A stretch of DNA of 64,000 nt from Bos javanicus (Eukaryota > Chordata > Mammalia > Artiodactyla > Bovidae): the NCBI RefSeq assembly GCF_032452875.1, contig NC_083880.1, positions 54,758,829-54,822,828 on the forward strand. The letters are read 5' to 3'. The position numbers and the translations under genes are program-made. Shown piece after piece: positions 11,446 through 23,050 of the stretch (position 1 is its first letter; the number at the start of each line of letters is the position of its first letter). The notes beneath the pieces are model-generated. The model did no database searches. It worked only from the letters and a program-made list of their open reading frames with translations, and was not told where the DNA came from.

Positions 11446-13702
11446 TGCTAGTCACCTCGGATGCTATTTAAAGAGGAAATCACATAACCTAAAATTAGCC
11501 TGCCCGTGGTGGACACACAGTGGCCCTCACACTCCTCCGTGTGTGGCCATTGAGCTGGAATGAGCTGGGGTTCCAGCTGGCCCACAGCTCAGAGAATCTG
11601 CTCGTGACAGGTGTGTAATTGAGAGGTTCCCCAGACCAAAGCCTCCATCACCCACAGTGGGGGACACACCTGGGCCCGCAATTAACGCACGGGGATTTTT
11701 GACATTTGAAGCTGTAACAAATTTTCTTTATCTGCCTGTCATCCATCTGTCTGGGTTCTAAATTGTCAGAAAGTGAGAGCTGACAGCCAGCTTCCTTGGA
11801 TGGGGCCTGCGGAGGGATGGTGAGCTTCAGGAGTACGAGTCTCTGGGACATGTCGCCAAAGTGTAAGGAGAAGGATGCTGTTGGGGGGTTGTGAGGTGCA
11901 CACTGCCCGGCCCTGGGGGATGTTTGCCCATAGTCCCACATCTCTGCAACCCTGGAGGCAGCCAGGGCTGTGTTGGGGCCTGGCCAGCCAGTTGAGTAAA
12001 ACAGCTAATGAATAACACCAGTTAAATCTGGGCCTCTCTCAGCTCTGAGAGTGCTCCGTTGGCCCCCAGCCCAGCGCTTCCCGGCGCAGGGTCAGTGCGT
12101 GGGTCCTCGGAGAGCAGCGGGCAGGAAGTGCTGGCATCATTGGCTGGGAGTGTGGTCCATTTAGCTGAGCTGCTATTTTTACCCTTTGTTCTCCAGCAAG
12201 GGGTTTTTCTTCATCAGAAACCACCCCCGCCCCCCACCTATCTGTCTCTCCAACCAGCAGCATCTTTCTCTCCCTTTGGAATCTCAGATACTGCCGCCTA
12301 CCTGGGCAAAAGTCAAGCAGCTTGGTCCTCACAGGAAGAGGAGGGTGTCACCCACAAGCACTCTATTCCTTGTTAATGAAATTGTGCCCAACAGGCATGA
12401 GCGGCAATTTGAATGTTATAAAGCTGCTCAAACAGATGTGAGGGAGAACTTTCAGAGGGGACTTCCCCTGCAATTCCCAAGGGTGAAAAATTTAAATGTT
12501 CCAGGCTGCCCAGTCCAACTGTGCATCAGGCCACAGAGTGATTCAGAGAAGCATTTTGACAAATACAGGCCATGTGATTCCCAATGGCCAGTCTCCAACG
12601 GCAGCCTGTTCACCTGGACATCGGCCACCGATGCTGGGTCCCCAGCCTGGGGCTTGATCCTGACACTGCTGTGAGCCATCCCTCAATTGGCCCCTGGAGG
12701 ACGGGTGGGCTGCAGGGCACCCTCCTCCCACATCCCTGGTGTGGGCAGCTCTGGCAGAGAATGGCTGACCGTCTCTGAGAAGCCAGCTCTCACAGGAGGG
12801 GCCCAGATGGGGGCTTGATGGGAGATGCTGGAGGGCGGGGGCTGAGGGCTGGCCCGAGTGGCCCCACCTTCCCACTCAGGGCCCCTCCTACTTGGCCTCT
12901 GCCCCTCCCACCTGGCCATGCTGCTGCCGCCGCAGGCACAGCTCCACAGCTCGAGGGAAGCGAGCACAGTGGGAGGGGGTGTAGAGGCCTTGTCCTCAGA
13001 CCCCAGCAGGGCTGAGACCCCTGCCTGTCTTCACCCCTCCCAGCCCAGCTGATGGAGTGGTCTCAGCACAGAGCGTCCCTGAACTAACTTGTTCAGGGGC
13101 TGCTTTAACCAAAGGTCATTAAGCTGTCATGGCCCACATGTCTCACGTCCCCCTTCTTGCCCGTGACCGCGGGGCTGGGTGTGTGTGTGATACGCCTGCT
13201 TCCCATTTCCTCCTTCCCGCTGAGTCACTGCTGTTCGGCCAGATCGCCCCCGCCACCAGCTCTGAGCTCATCGGCTCTGCCATCAATTATTCACCCCCTG
13301 GAGCTGGTGTGTGGGGCGGGAAATTTGGATCTGACTCGGTCTCTGCCGTCCCAAGCAGCCAGAGTGGCCCAGAGAATGGGAGGTAGGGGCCAGAATGGGC
13401 TCCAGCCCTCTGCTCCTAACTCCATGTGTGGCCTGGTGGTCCCCAGCTCAGACTGAGTCCAGCCCCGCCCTCCTTTCCCCATGGTGGAGGGGGGAGGGTG
13501 GGCAGCTGGTGCTGGTGATGAAGATGTTGGTCGGACTTTGATGCAGAAAAGGAATATGTTGCATCAAGCTGGCTTGACCCAGCTTCTGGCTGCACTCTGC
13601 CTCCCCCACCAGGCACAGGGCAGCTCAGGCCTGGTCCTCACTGCTCCCTGAGTTGTACTGAGCACCGAGCCAGCCACACACTGCAGGGCTAAGTCCATTT
13701 TG
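11446..13702. other. Intergenic, with possible elements at 11680-11740 and 12100-12460
   Basis: 11680-11740 holds GCAATTAACGC and a TTATCT GATA motif. 12100-12460 has GAGCTGCTATTTTTACCC (one base from a MEF2 site, CTATTTTTAC at 12171-12180) and an AT-rich stretch near 12380-12430. No coding frame is convincing. Confidence 0.35.
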
Positions 13703-13955
13703 TTGTTGCTATTGTTCAGTTGCTAGGTTGTGTCCGATTCTTTGAGACCCCATGGACAGCAGCACTCCAGGCTTTCCTGTCCCTCATTATATCCTGGAGT
13801 TTGCTCAAGCTCATGTCCGTTGAGTCAGTGATGCCATCCAACCATCTCATCCTCAGTCACCCCCTTCTCCTCCTACCCTCCAATTTCCCAGCATCAGGGT
13901 CTTTTCCAATGAGTTGGCTCTTTGCATCAGGCAGCCCAGATATTGGAGTTTCAGT
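13703..13955 (-). mobile_element. BovB 3'-end fragment, more diverged
   Basis: The 'GTTGCTAGGTTGTGTCC...' start and the 'GAGTCAGTGATGCCATCCA' block match the BovB 3' end in reverse complement, but with many more substitutions than the two larger copies. It is about 250 bp and is followed by an MLT1-type LTR. Confidence 0.85.
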
Positions 13956-14039
13956 CTCAGCTGACATTCACTTACTTATGACGTATTTATTACTCTTGCT
14001 TCATTTGATTTCTCAGTATCTGTTGAGGATTTCTGCATG

Positions 14040-14415
14040 TCCTGGACTGAGTGTACATCCTCCTAAAATTCCCCCAAATGCATGTGTTAAAGCCTTGCCT
14101 CCAATGTGATGGTGTTTGAAGCCAGGGCTGTGGGAGGCAGTTAGGGTTACATTAGGTCATGAGGATTTGGCCCTCGTGGCAGGATTAGTGGTCCATAAGG
14201 TGAGTACTCTGTCTGCATGCACACCAAGAGCAGGCCCTGTGAGGACCCAGCAGGAAGGGAGCTGTCCACCAGCCAGAGAGGGAGCCGAGAACCAAACTGT
14301 GCTGGCCCTGATCTTGGACTCCCAGCCTCCAGACCCCTGAGAAAGTGAATTTCTGTAGTGTAAACTACCCAGTATGTGGTATTTTGCTGCAGCAGTCTGA
14401 GCTGGCTAAAGTAGC
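14040..14415 (+). mobile_element. MLT1-type LTR (ERVL-MaLR), solo
   Basis: 'CCAATGTGATGG', 'TTAGGTCATGAGGA', 'CTTGGACTCCCAGCCTCCAGA' and 'ACCCAGTATGTGGTATTTTG' occur in the order of an MLT1A-like LTR. No internal retroviral sequence accompanies it. It is an old mammalian insertion. Confidence 0.7.
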
Positions 14416-16747
14416 CTTGATGTTCATCAGGCCTGGCCTCCCTTGAGGCTGTCCAGGCGAGGCCCAGCACACCCTCCAATACCCAGGCCTGACCAGCACC
14501 AAGGCTGACATAGCCAGAGCCCCCAGCAACTGTGGGCATGTTGACATGAGCAAAGCACCCCCCACAGCCAATCCTTCCTTCCCCAGGCCACAGGGGGCTC
14601 ATGGAGAATGGTGTCCCCAGCTAGATGCAGCTGATCTATGTCCCAGGCCAGCCACTTGTCCTGACATGTTTCCCCTCTTGGTGGTTGGAGGCTCATTGTC
14701 CTTGTTGCACGGAGGTGACTTCAGGGGCTCATCTCCATCAGATTTGGGCACTGGGAGCCATCAGGGCAGGGTTTTGTCCTACTGTGTGCTGGGACTCCAC
14801 CTGTGGGGGCCTCAGTACTTTTTCCTGAACAATGGGCCTGCAACATCTGCCCTCTGGTCATGGTAAATATGGCTCCGTGTGGATGTCCATGGGAGACCCT
14901 TCCTCACCCTTGATGGAAGAGGATGCAGGAGGTGGGTAATGGCTTGCGTGGGTCCTGGCATAGCTAGCCCCCACACTCCTAGAAGCTTGTGTGACCCGAG
15001 CCTCACACAAGGAAGCGGAGGAGGGGAACCACAGCAACGTGGGCACATGGCCGAAGTGACAGCACCACACTGACCCTGGGTACCAGCTTGCTATCTGTCC
15101 ATCTGGACTCGGGCAGGTGAGTCCCACAGTCTCTTGACCAGGGAGCTTTAAGCCAATAACTTACTGAAAACAGTTTAAGTGTTAGTTGCTCAGTCATGTC
15201 CGACTCTTTGCAAACCCATGGACTGTAGCCCACCAGGCTCCTCTGTGCTTGGAATTCTCCAGGCAAGAATACTGGAGTGGGTAGCCATTTTCTTCTCCAG
15301 GGGATCTTCCCAACCCAGGTATCGAAACCAGGTCTCCTGCATTGCAGGTAGATTCTTTACTGTCTGAGCCACCAAGGACTTTGTGTTTATTGAGCACTTA
15401 CTGCACACACTGTATCCCCCAACTTCTCTCTCACACTCCCCATCCCAGCCTCCCCTCTTTCCTTCCCTTCCTGGGGCTGCAGGACTCAGGCTTCCTCTCC
15501 CCGCTGTCCACACTCCCAGTGACCTCAGCCAGTTCCAAGGCTTCAAGGTCACCCAGATATCGATGACCCCAAATTGACACCCACATTCCAGACCTTTGCC
15601 CTGACCTTGTGTTGACCCTGGATTCCTGCTCTTCAATGGGAGGTCCAGCAGGAGTCCCGAGCCCCGTGTGGCTAGGCAGTGCCCTCCTGCAAGCCTCTCC
15701 CTGGTGAGGCCAAGCATCAGCTCAGGCACAAATTGGGGACCGGGTGGGGAGCCCTCCATACCTCTGCTTCCCCACTATTCTCTCCACGGGTGTGGGGATG
15801 ACCCGGAACCCACTGCCAACCCTCGTCCTGCCTGCCCTTCACTGGCTGCTTGGAGCAGCCTTGCCCGCCTCCTGTCTCAGCCAGCCTGCTGAATTATTCA
15901 CCTGGCACGAGGCTGTGTTCTCCTGGACCACATCCCATCCCTCTGGTGTTCTCTTAAGTCATCTCTGGCTCCAGCCCGGAGCCTCCATCCATGCTGTTAA
16001 TGGACCTGCAGCGGAGGCGCCTCCCCCGTGGCTGGCACAGCCTGGCCCGCCCCTCCCTTTCCTGCAGCCCATCTCTGTGACCTGGCCCCGCGCTGGCCCG
16101 AGCCCTTGCTCGGCTGCCTGCCTGGCACATTCACCATGCCAGGCCCAGCACTGCAAACACAGGCTCCAACCAGTCACTGAGCCCCACTCTTCACCATCAA
16201 CCAGGCAAGGACTTGGGACAAAAATGGGCTCCAAGTCTCCCAGGGCTGGGACTGCGCATTTTCACCTGTTGTCTCTGAAAGTTCTTCCCAGGGGCAGAGG
16301 AAGGGTGGCGGCTGTGGGTGTGCTTTGGGTTGTGCTTGTGTGTACACACACGCATGAGTGTGTGTATGACATGTTCACACATGTCATGTGTGCAACACTT
16401 TGTATTCAACACAACTTCCATTGCGCTCTGACCTCTGTGCACATGCGTGCATACTTGCACACATGCACACATGTGCAAAGGCCCTGGCCATGCAGGATTT
16501 GGAGTTTAGGGCCTGTGTGCCCAGGGACTGGTCAGCCTGAGCACCCCAGATTTGGTTTCAGGGCTTAGCACTGCCATTTCCTGCTGGTTTGACCAGAATC
16601 ACCCCCCAATATCTGGGTCCCTGTAAGACTTTCACACCAGCTCTGCTGAGATAAGGGCCCCATGCACCTGCAGGCCTGTGTCAGCCCTGTCTAATCCGGT
16701 AGGCAAGGAGATGTGCAGATGGATAGATGGATAAATGGATGGATAGG
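14416..16747. other. Intergenic with a CA/TG patch
   Basis: Apart from the SINE at 15178-15377 it is unique. A loose CA/TG-rich patch lies at 16335-16475. The 274-residue plus frame at 15744-16568 runs through that patch and is not a gene. Confidence 0.6.
15178..15377 (-). mobile_element. Bov-tA SINE (reverse)
   Basis: The plus strand shows the reverse complement of the element: 'GTTGCTCAGTCATGTCCGAC' at the left, then 'GGCAAGAATACTGGAGTGGG', and the tRNA-head complement 'CATTGCAGGTAGATTCTTTA' near the right end. Confidence 0.9.
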
Positions 16748-17140
16748 GAATGCCCAAGACATGGAAGCAATGTAAGGGTCTATTAATGGATGAATGGATA
16801 AAGAAGATATGGTACACGCACAAAGGAATATTACTCAGCCATAAAAAGAATGAAACCCTGCCATTTGTGACAACACAGATGGACCTTGAAGGTATTACAC
16901 TAAGTGAAATACGTCAGACAGAGAAAGACAAATGCCGTATGATTTCACTCACATGTGGAATCTAAAAATGCAAAATGAAACAAAAGCAAACTGATAGATA
17001 CAGGGAGCAGATTACCAGCAGGGAGGGCTTTAGGGGTGGGTTGCAGCTGGCCTTGTGGGGGTGACCACTGTGTAGTGTATACTGATGTTGAGCCCTAGCA
17101 CCATGTACCTGAAACTTATATAATATTAATAGTAAAAGGC
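16748..17140 (+). mobile_element. L1 3'-end fragment
   Basis: 'GCCCAAGACATGGAAGCAA', 'GAATATTACTCAGCCATAAA', 'GTCAGACAGAGAAAGACAAA' and 'CATGTGGAATCTAAAA' are standard L1 ORF2-3' UTR junction motifs in the correct order. It is truncated and non-functional, preceded by a short (GGAT)n run at 16715-16745. Confidence 0.9.
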
Positions 17141-18504
17141 CAGGCAGAATGGTAGGAAGTTGGTTATTCATGTCCCAGATGAAAAAGGAAACCTTGTCCC
17201 GCACAAACCGCTGCCTGAGAAGCCATCACTCTTGACAATTGCAGCACTTTCTGCCCCAGCAGAAAACCATGTAAAATTCTGCCTTTGTGTGGTGTACAAA
17301 CCTGACCTCAGCCTGCTGCCAACCCAGGCGTCACTGTCCCAGAGAACACAGACCTTGGTGTGGGGCCAGCATGGCCTGGCGGCTGCTCTCCTTGGTGCTG
17401 AAAGCAAGCTCACAAAGGGAGGTGGGGGGCTGTGGATGGTCCCGGGGCCACCTTGGACAGCTTTGGAATCTGCCACCCACAGAGAACATCTGTGGCCTGA
17501 GTGGACAGTGCGTGGGGCAGGTGGAGAGCCTCCAGGAGAGAGGCCCCATCCCCAAGAGGCTGGTGGTAGACACCCAGTGTCCCACACTCAGGTCCTTCAC
17601 TTGGGGCAACATCAGGGTCCTCGGTAGAACTGAGCCCCAAGGCTCAAGGCAGTCACCCCTCATCAGCTTTCCCTCATGGCCTCTCCTCCTCCTGCTCTCT
17701 CCTCCCAGCTCCTTGAGGCTTTGCTTGCATCACCTCCATACAGACTATGTACCTACTCCAAACCTCTGTCCAGTGCCCGCTTCAGGGACCCAGACAAAGA
17801 TGCCAGTGTTCCCAACTGTGGCAGCCTAACCAGGGGCTGGCTCTGGGCAGTGTGTCCACCAAGTGTTCCTTGAGAGGGGGTCCCACTTCTGCCCGCCAGT
17901 CTCCCAGTCCTGGGATGAAGTTTACTGGAAGCTGCTCTTCCTACAATGGGTCCCAAGGACCGTCGGTCCCATAGTCGCTACATTAGCTGTGTGGTCAGAG
18001 CCTCAGCTCATGGTGTCCCAGAGATGGGCTGCAGGCTGGCAGGAGGGGCCATTTGACATTGGTGCCATGTGCTCCCGGGTGAACTCACTCAGGAAACCCT
18101 CCTCTCTACCGACACTTGTCCACCCCCGTCCCAGAACCAGTGCTTCCAGGCAGCTTTCCACTCAGGGAGGCACTCATCAGATACTCTCTTGGAGCGGCTT
18201 TCTTTAGAGAGTATAAGCAGCATGAAGCCTCCAAATTAGGTTTCCACACTCGCCCTCAGGAACACATAGTTCACACATCTGTGGAATCCTGGAGCGGCAG
18301 TGATGCGTCATCCACTTGTGCTCCTGTAGCCTCAAGGCAGCGCCCGGGCAGCCCAGGAAGTGTCGGCTGCAGGATGAGCCCTGGGGGGTGTCCAGTCCTG
18401 CTTGGGTGGCAGCCCCAGGGCGGGGTCCCTGAAGCGCTTCCAGCCTTGGGCGCCTCTCCCCGTGGGTCTGGGTCTAAACGCTCTCCCTCCGCAATGTGCC
18501 CCAA

Positions 18505-18605
18505 TGCATTGCTTCTCAGTCATCACGCTTTACAGATGAAACTGAGGCCCAGATGCAGCAACTTGCCCAGGTCACACAGGCCCTCAGTCCCTAGGCTCCA
18601 ACCCA
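18505..18605 (-). repeat. MIR SINE remnant
   Basis: 'TTTACAGATGAAACTGAGGC' followed by 'CAACTTGCCCAGGTCACACAG' is the reverse complement of the MIR core. Confidence 0.8.
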
Positions 18606-21223
18606 TTCAGCTGTGGAAAAGTCAGGCTGATCTGGGCTGAGGAGTGTGGCTAGCAGGAAGGACACATGGCTCTGGGCAGGGCCATCTGCTGCCACCTTGG
18701 GCTAGGAATATTCTGGATGTCTGCTGGCCACGTGCACTGCTCCTAGACATGCCCAGAGCTGACTCTGATGGGAGAGCCACCCGCCTTGTCTGTGTGGTGA
18801 CCTGTCACCTACAGGGGATGTGTGTGAGTGGCCTGTGTGTTTTGGGCATGTGGTCTGTGTTTGTACAGCCATGTCACACCTGACTGTAGGGCAGGTGGAC
18901 CTTGCATTGCAGGTTGGGTCTGAGGGGGGTTCTGCTCACATGTTATGTGTTCAGCTCAGCCATGTGTGTCCAGGTGAGGGCGGGGCATGTGGGGTGAATT
19001 CACCGTGACTGCAAGCCCTGGAGTTGGTGTGGCTGCGACCTGCAGAAGCATGTTGCTGGTACTCAGAACACGGGTGCACACCTATCCCTATTCCCAGAGG
19101 GCACTCAAGGCCCAGGTGGCCAGCAGGCCTGGGGACAACTTGGGAGAAGTCACCTGCTCAGAACTCCTACCCATCATGTGGGTCTCATGATTCACATCTC
19201 GGAAGTCCTCCCTGATAACTCACCCAAAGCAGGTAAGGAGTGACTGCCTTGACCCCTCCCACCCCATGCGCCCTGCCTCTACTGGTCTCTGTTGAGCACA
19301 GCACAGAATCTTCTCAGGTGTTTCCTGAGTGGGTTAGGATGAAGATGAGCACAGAGCTTGACAGTACCCAGGCCTGTAGGCTCCCTGGAGCCAGAAGCCA
19401 TGAATCCTTCCGAGACTCTTGCCACTGCATCACAGGCCTCCTTTGGGAGAGCGGGTGGAAGATGTGACTTAATCCCAGAAATACCAGGCCTCCCCGCCTT
19501 CTGGCAGTGGGGTTGGGAAGACCCCCATCACACTGGGGAGGGAGGAGGTGACTTCACAGCTTCATCGGCTGGGCCTTGGTGCCCAATTCTTTGGTCAAAC
19601 ACCAGTTCAGGTGCTTAAATCAGACAACTTCAAGGAAAATTGTGATGTGGGTGGTACCTGTCCAAGCAGCTGAACAAAGATTGACATCTCCCCTCAAGGC
19701 ATCCCCATCAGTGTGCACACGGAGTGAGGGACTTCAGCGGGAGATGCTAGCGCGGGCGTCCAGCCTGGCAGTGGCCCCAGTGGTCGAGGGAGGGCACAGT
19801 TGACTGGTTTTGCTGTTTGTCCATTTCCCCCTCAGACCAGAGAGGCAGTGACAAGCACCTCTCGGCAGCAAGGGGTTGTCTGCTGTCACCTAGCACACAC
19901 ATACCCAGGTTCCTGGACGAATATATTCCGAGCAGCCTGAGTCTATGGGTCTCAGTCACGGAAACTCACATGTAACAGTTAGGCTGGGCTGCAGACTCAG
20001 GGACAGGGTGGGGGTGCGGGGAGTGCTAAGTGCTTTCTTTCTAAACAGCTTGACGGGAGGAGCAAATAGAAGTGAAGTGAGAGACCTACAGGCCCTCGTG
20101 AAGTCCTCCCAGAGGAGGGGGCAGTGGGGAGGGGGTGAGTCAAACTGGGAGTCCTCTGCCCTGTTGGGGGCTTTGCAAGGAAGGGTACTGTGCATGGGGA
20201 GGGGGGCAGCTGCTCAAACCTGGTTTCTTAGGACCTGGGGTCCTCACCGCCCTGCTCTCTGAATGTTGTGTTCCGAAGCTTTCCAATGCTTGTTTTTGAG
20301 TGAAAGCAGCCATTGCCGCTGGTTTAACACCCAGACGGTGAGAAAAATGCCAGTTGCCCCTCTCGCCCCAGCCACTTGCCCCTCCCCCAAGTTGTCCGCA
20401 GAGCAGTTTCTCCAAAGCCTTAGGAACAACTTCTTGATCAAACTCGCTTTAAAGCAAACCCCTCTCGCAACAGGACCATACAGCCTCTAGGGACCGCAGG
20501 TTCCCTGATGTGGGGTTTGGTGCTCGAAGACCCCCACAATCTATGCGGCTGCTACTGGGGCCTTGGTGTGGCTGCACCAAGACTCCAGATTCGTTCACCA
20601 GGTTCCCATTGCTGTGCAAGCCTGCAGGGCCTCCCCCACCTGGAGCTCCTCCCTCAAGGCCAAGATCAGGCAGGAACACACAGAAAAGGAGGGCAGGCCT
20701 GGGAAGGGTGGCTGCCCTCGAGAGGCACCCACAGGCCTCTGGGTCCAGGGTCCACTAGGGGCCAGGCTTTCTTGCCTGTTCGCCTGGCTCTCCCCACCAG
20801 GAGCTGAGCAAAGTCTTCCCTTTGACCCTTGGGTGGTCATGAGGGTGCACGGCTGGCCCAGGACACTGACGTTGGGACATGTGGTCACTTGGCTGCGATC
20901 ACCCAGCAGGCCCCGTGCCAGGCTGCTGGGGTGCTGCCCCCAGCCAGGTCACACCTTCTCTGCACCTTTGCTTCTCCTAGAAGGCCTCCTGCTCCTGAAC
21001 CCATGGGCATTAAAGACCCCAATGCCCCCTGCCAACCGCAAACCCCATCTGCTCAATCCCCATTCCCTGCTTGGTTGCTGACCCATGTGGGGAGATGCTG
21101 TCCAAGAGGGACCTTGCCAGCCAGGCCTGTGTCCCCAAGTTGTCAGCATGACTTGAGGCTCAGGGAAGCCCTACGGTAGCACAGCCAGCCCTGGGGGGAC
21201 AGACACTGCCTGGGAGCCTTCCC

Positions 21224-21237
21224 TGGCCCCCTGCTGG
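21224..21237 (-). promoter_or_regulatory. Candidate CTCF core site
   Basis: On the minus strand CCAGCAGGGGGCCA matches the CTCF core at about 12 of 14 positions. Its orientation is opposite to the candidates at 5336 and 43888. Confidence 0.25.
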
Positions 21238-21844
21238 AGGCAAACCCCACTTTCTGGCAGGGATGAGAGCTAGCCTCCAAGAGGAACTCACAGTTCACTA
21301 GAAGCCCCATCCTACGTCCTCCCATCATCCCCTGTCCTTGATGACCACCCCTCCCACAGAGAGCACTGGGAAGTGGGCCCCGCTGGGATCTCCCCGCGAT
21401 GCCGAGGGTCTGCTCTGCTCAGGAGAGGCCTCTTCCGGGGTAAGTTGCCAAAAGGGCACAAAAGCAAGATCCACGCCTTTATTCACTGTGACAGCTCCGT
21501 TCTGAGTCACGCACCCCAAGGAGCCAGCCCTCAAAAAGCCGAGGACAAGAGCCCGTGTGGGTAGGTGTGGAGCAGCCGAGGGTCCCAGTGTATCTGGGAG
21601 ACCCCACAGGCCCCTATAAGGGACAGGCTTGCTATGCTCGGGGGCCCTCCAGATAATCATCCTGGAACCATCATTATTACATGGGGGAGAGAGACAGAGA
21701 GAAAGAAAGTGAAAAAAGCAGCAGAGAGAAAGCAGGGGAGGGGCTGCAGGACTGTGCTGGGGAAGGGGGCTGTCTACAAGGCTCAGGGTGCCACCTCTCC
21801 AACTGTTGGATGGGAGGAGGGGCACCTAGTGGCTTTGCTCTGTG

Positions 21845-21990
21845 GTTCTGGAAACTTCTGCCTGTATTTGAAGCCCAGTTCAGGTGTTCCATGGGCTGTG
21901 ACCTTGGATGAGGCCCTTAACTTGCCAGAATGTCCTTTCCAATCTTTAAAATGGGGCTAATAACAGTGATCTGGGTGAAAGTGCCCCCAT
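21845..21990 (+). repeat. MIR SINE remnant
   Basis: 'TGTGACCTTGGATGAGGCCC' and 'AATCTTTAAAATGGGGCTAA' match the forward MIR consensus around the 'GTGACCTTGGGCAAG' and 'TGTAAAATGGGGATAA' segments. Confidence 0.75.
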
Positions 21991-22317
21991 GAAGAGGGAC
22001 TGGGAACCCAGAGGCAGGAGGGCTCCTGGCACCAGCCTCCGTGGGGTTCGCCAAACATCAGCTGCCAAACATCATTCCCTCCTGGCCCTGCAAAAGGGAC
22101 AAGGGGCAGAGCACTGACTTGTTTTTATTTTATTTTTAAAACAAGCCTCCCCCAGCAGGAGGTCCCTCCTCAAGGCCAAGTGGAGCTTCAGGGGTGAAGA
22201 GACCCACCCGGGCCTGCTGACATGAGGAGAACAGCTGAGACTGGAGCCAGGCTGGCCCGGAGCCCACACACTTGACCCCCATGGGCCTACCCTGGCAGCA
22301 CAGAGCTCCAGCCAACA

Positions 22318-22545
22318 GTTGGGAATACCTGACCAACCGGTAAAGACCCCCACCTGCCACTGCAGGAGACCTAAGAGATGCAGGTTCCATCCCTCGGTGG
22401 GGAAGATCCCCTGGAGGAGGGCATGGCAACCCACTCCAGTATTCTTGCATGGAGAATCCCATGGACAGAGGAGCCTGGCGGGCTATACTCCATGGGGTCA
22501 CAAAAGAGTCAGACATGAATGAGGCGACTTAGCACATACACACAA
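22318..22545 (+). mobile_element. Bov-tA SINE
   Basis: A diverged tRNA-like head is followed by a clear Bov-A body ('CATGGCAACCCACTCCAGTA', 'GAATCCCATGGACAGAGGAG', 'CCATGGGGTCACAAAAGAGT'). Confidence 0.88.
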
Positions 22546-22789
22546 GCAACTGGTCAGCTGAGGGACACACCTGACGATGCCCTTGGCCTCCCTCCTGGAC
22601 ACACCTGGGGAGGGACCCGTGTCACCATGCCATTTGGTGCCACTTTTTCTGCACTTCCCTCTGGCAGGGTGGGGTATAGTCAGGCAATGTGCCCACTGCT
22701 CTCCGCTGCTCTTTGGCTAGGCTCTGGTCCCCCGAAGCTGTATGGTCCTCATCCCAGGGTGGACATCGTGGGAAGGGCTTGAGTAAGCA

Positions 22790-23050
22790 GCACAGACTAG
22801 CCACAGAAGTGGTTATTAGCATGTCATTATTAATTATTGATAGATCAATACAATTAATACAGTGCCTCATGAATAATTCGTGTGTCGGCACTAGGTCTGT
22901 TGAGGGTATAGTAGAAGCTTGGCAGGCCTGTTTTCAGGCTAGGGAGTCCCCAAATATAGTGAGTCTCTGTGTTAACACCCTCATTCCGAGTTGCGCCTGG
23001 AACCATTAGCGAGCAAGCATTTTAATTAAGTTGCTGAGACTCAGATTAAT
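22790..23050. promoter_or_regulatory. Candidate conserved non-coding element with dense homeodomain sites
   Basis: This AT-rich island lies about 4 kb past the predicted host-gene end. ATTATTAATTATTGATAG, ATCAATACAATTAATAC and GCAAGCATTTTAATTAAG contain many TAAT/ATTA cores and ATCAAT (PBX/MEIS- or CUT-like) sites. It is not repeat-derived as far as I can tell. Confidence 0.35.

Larger units (their letters stand above)
17141..22317. other. GC-rich intergenic, no gene seen
   Basis: Apart from MIR remnants (18505, 21845) and the CTCF-like core at 21224 I see no structure here. Frames on both strands are short or compositionally random. Confidence 0.55.

Noticed and set aside
15744..16568. 274-residue plus frame
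   Set aside because: It crosses a CA/TG patch and has random composition, no splice signals and no motif.
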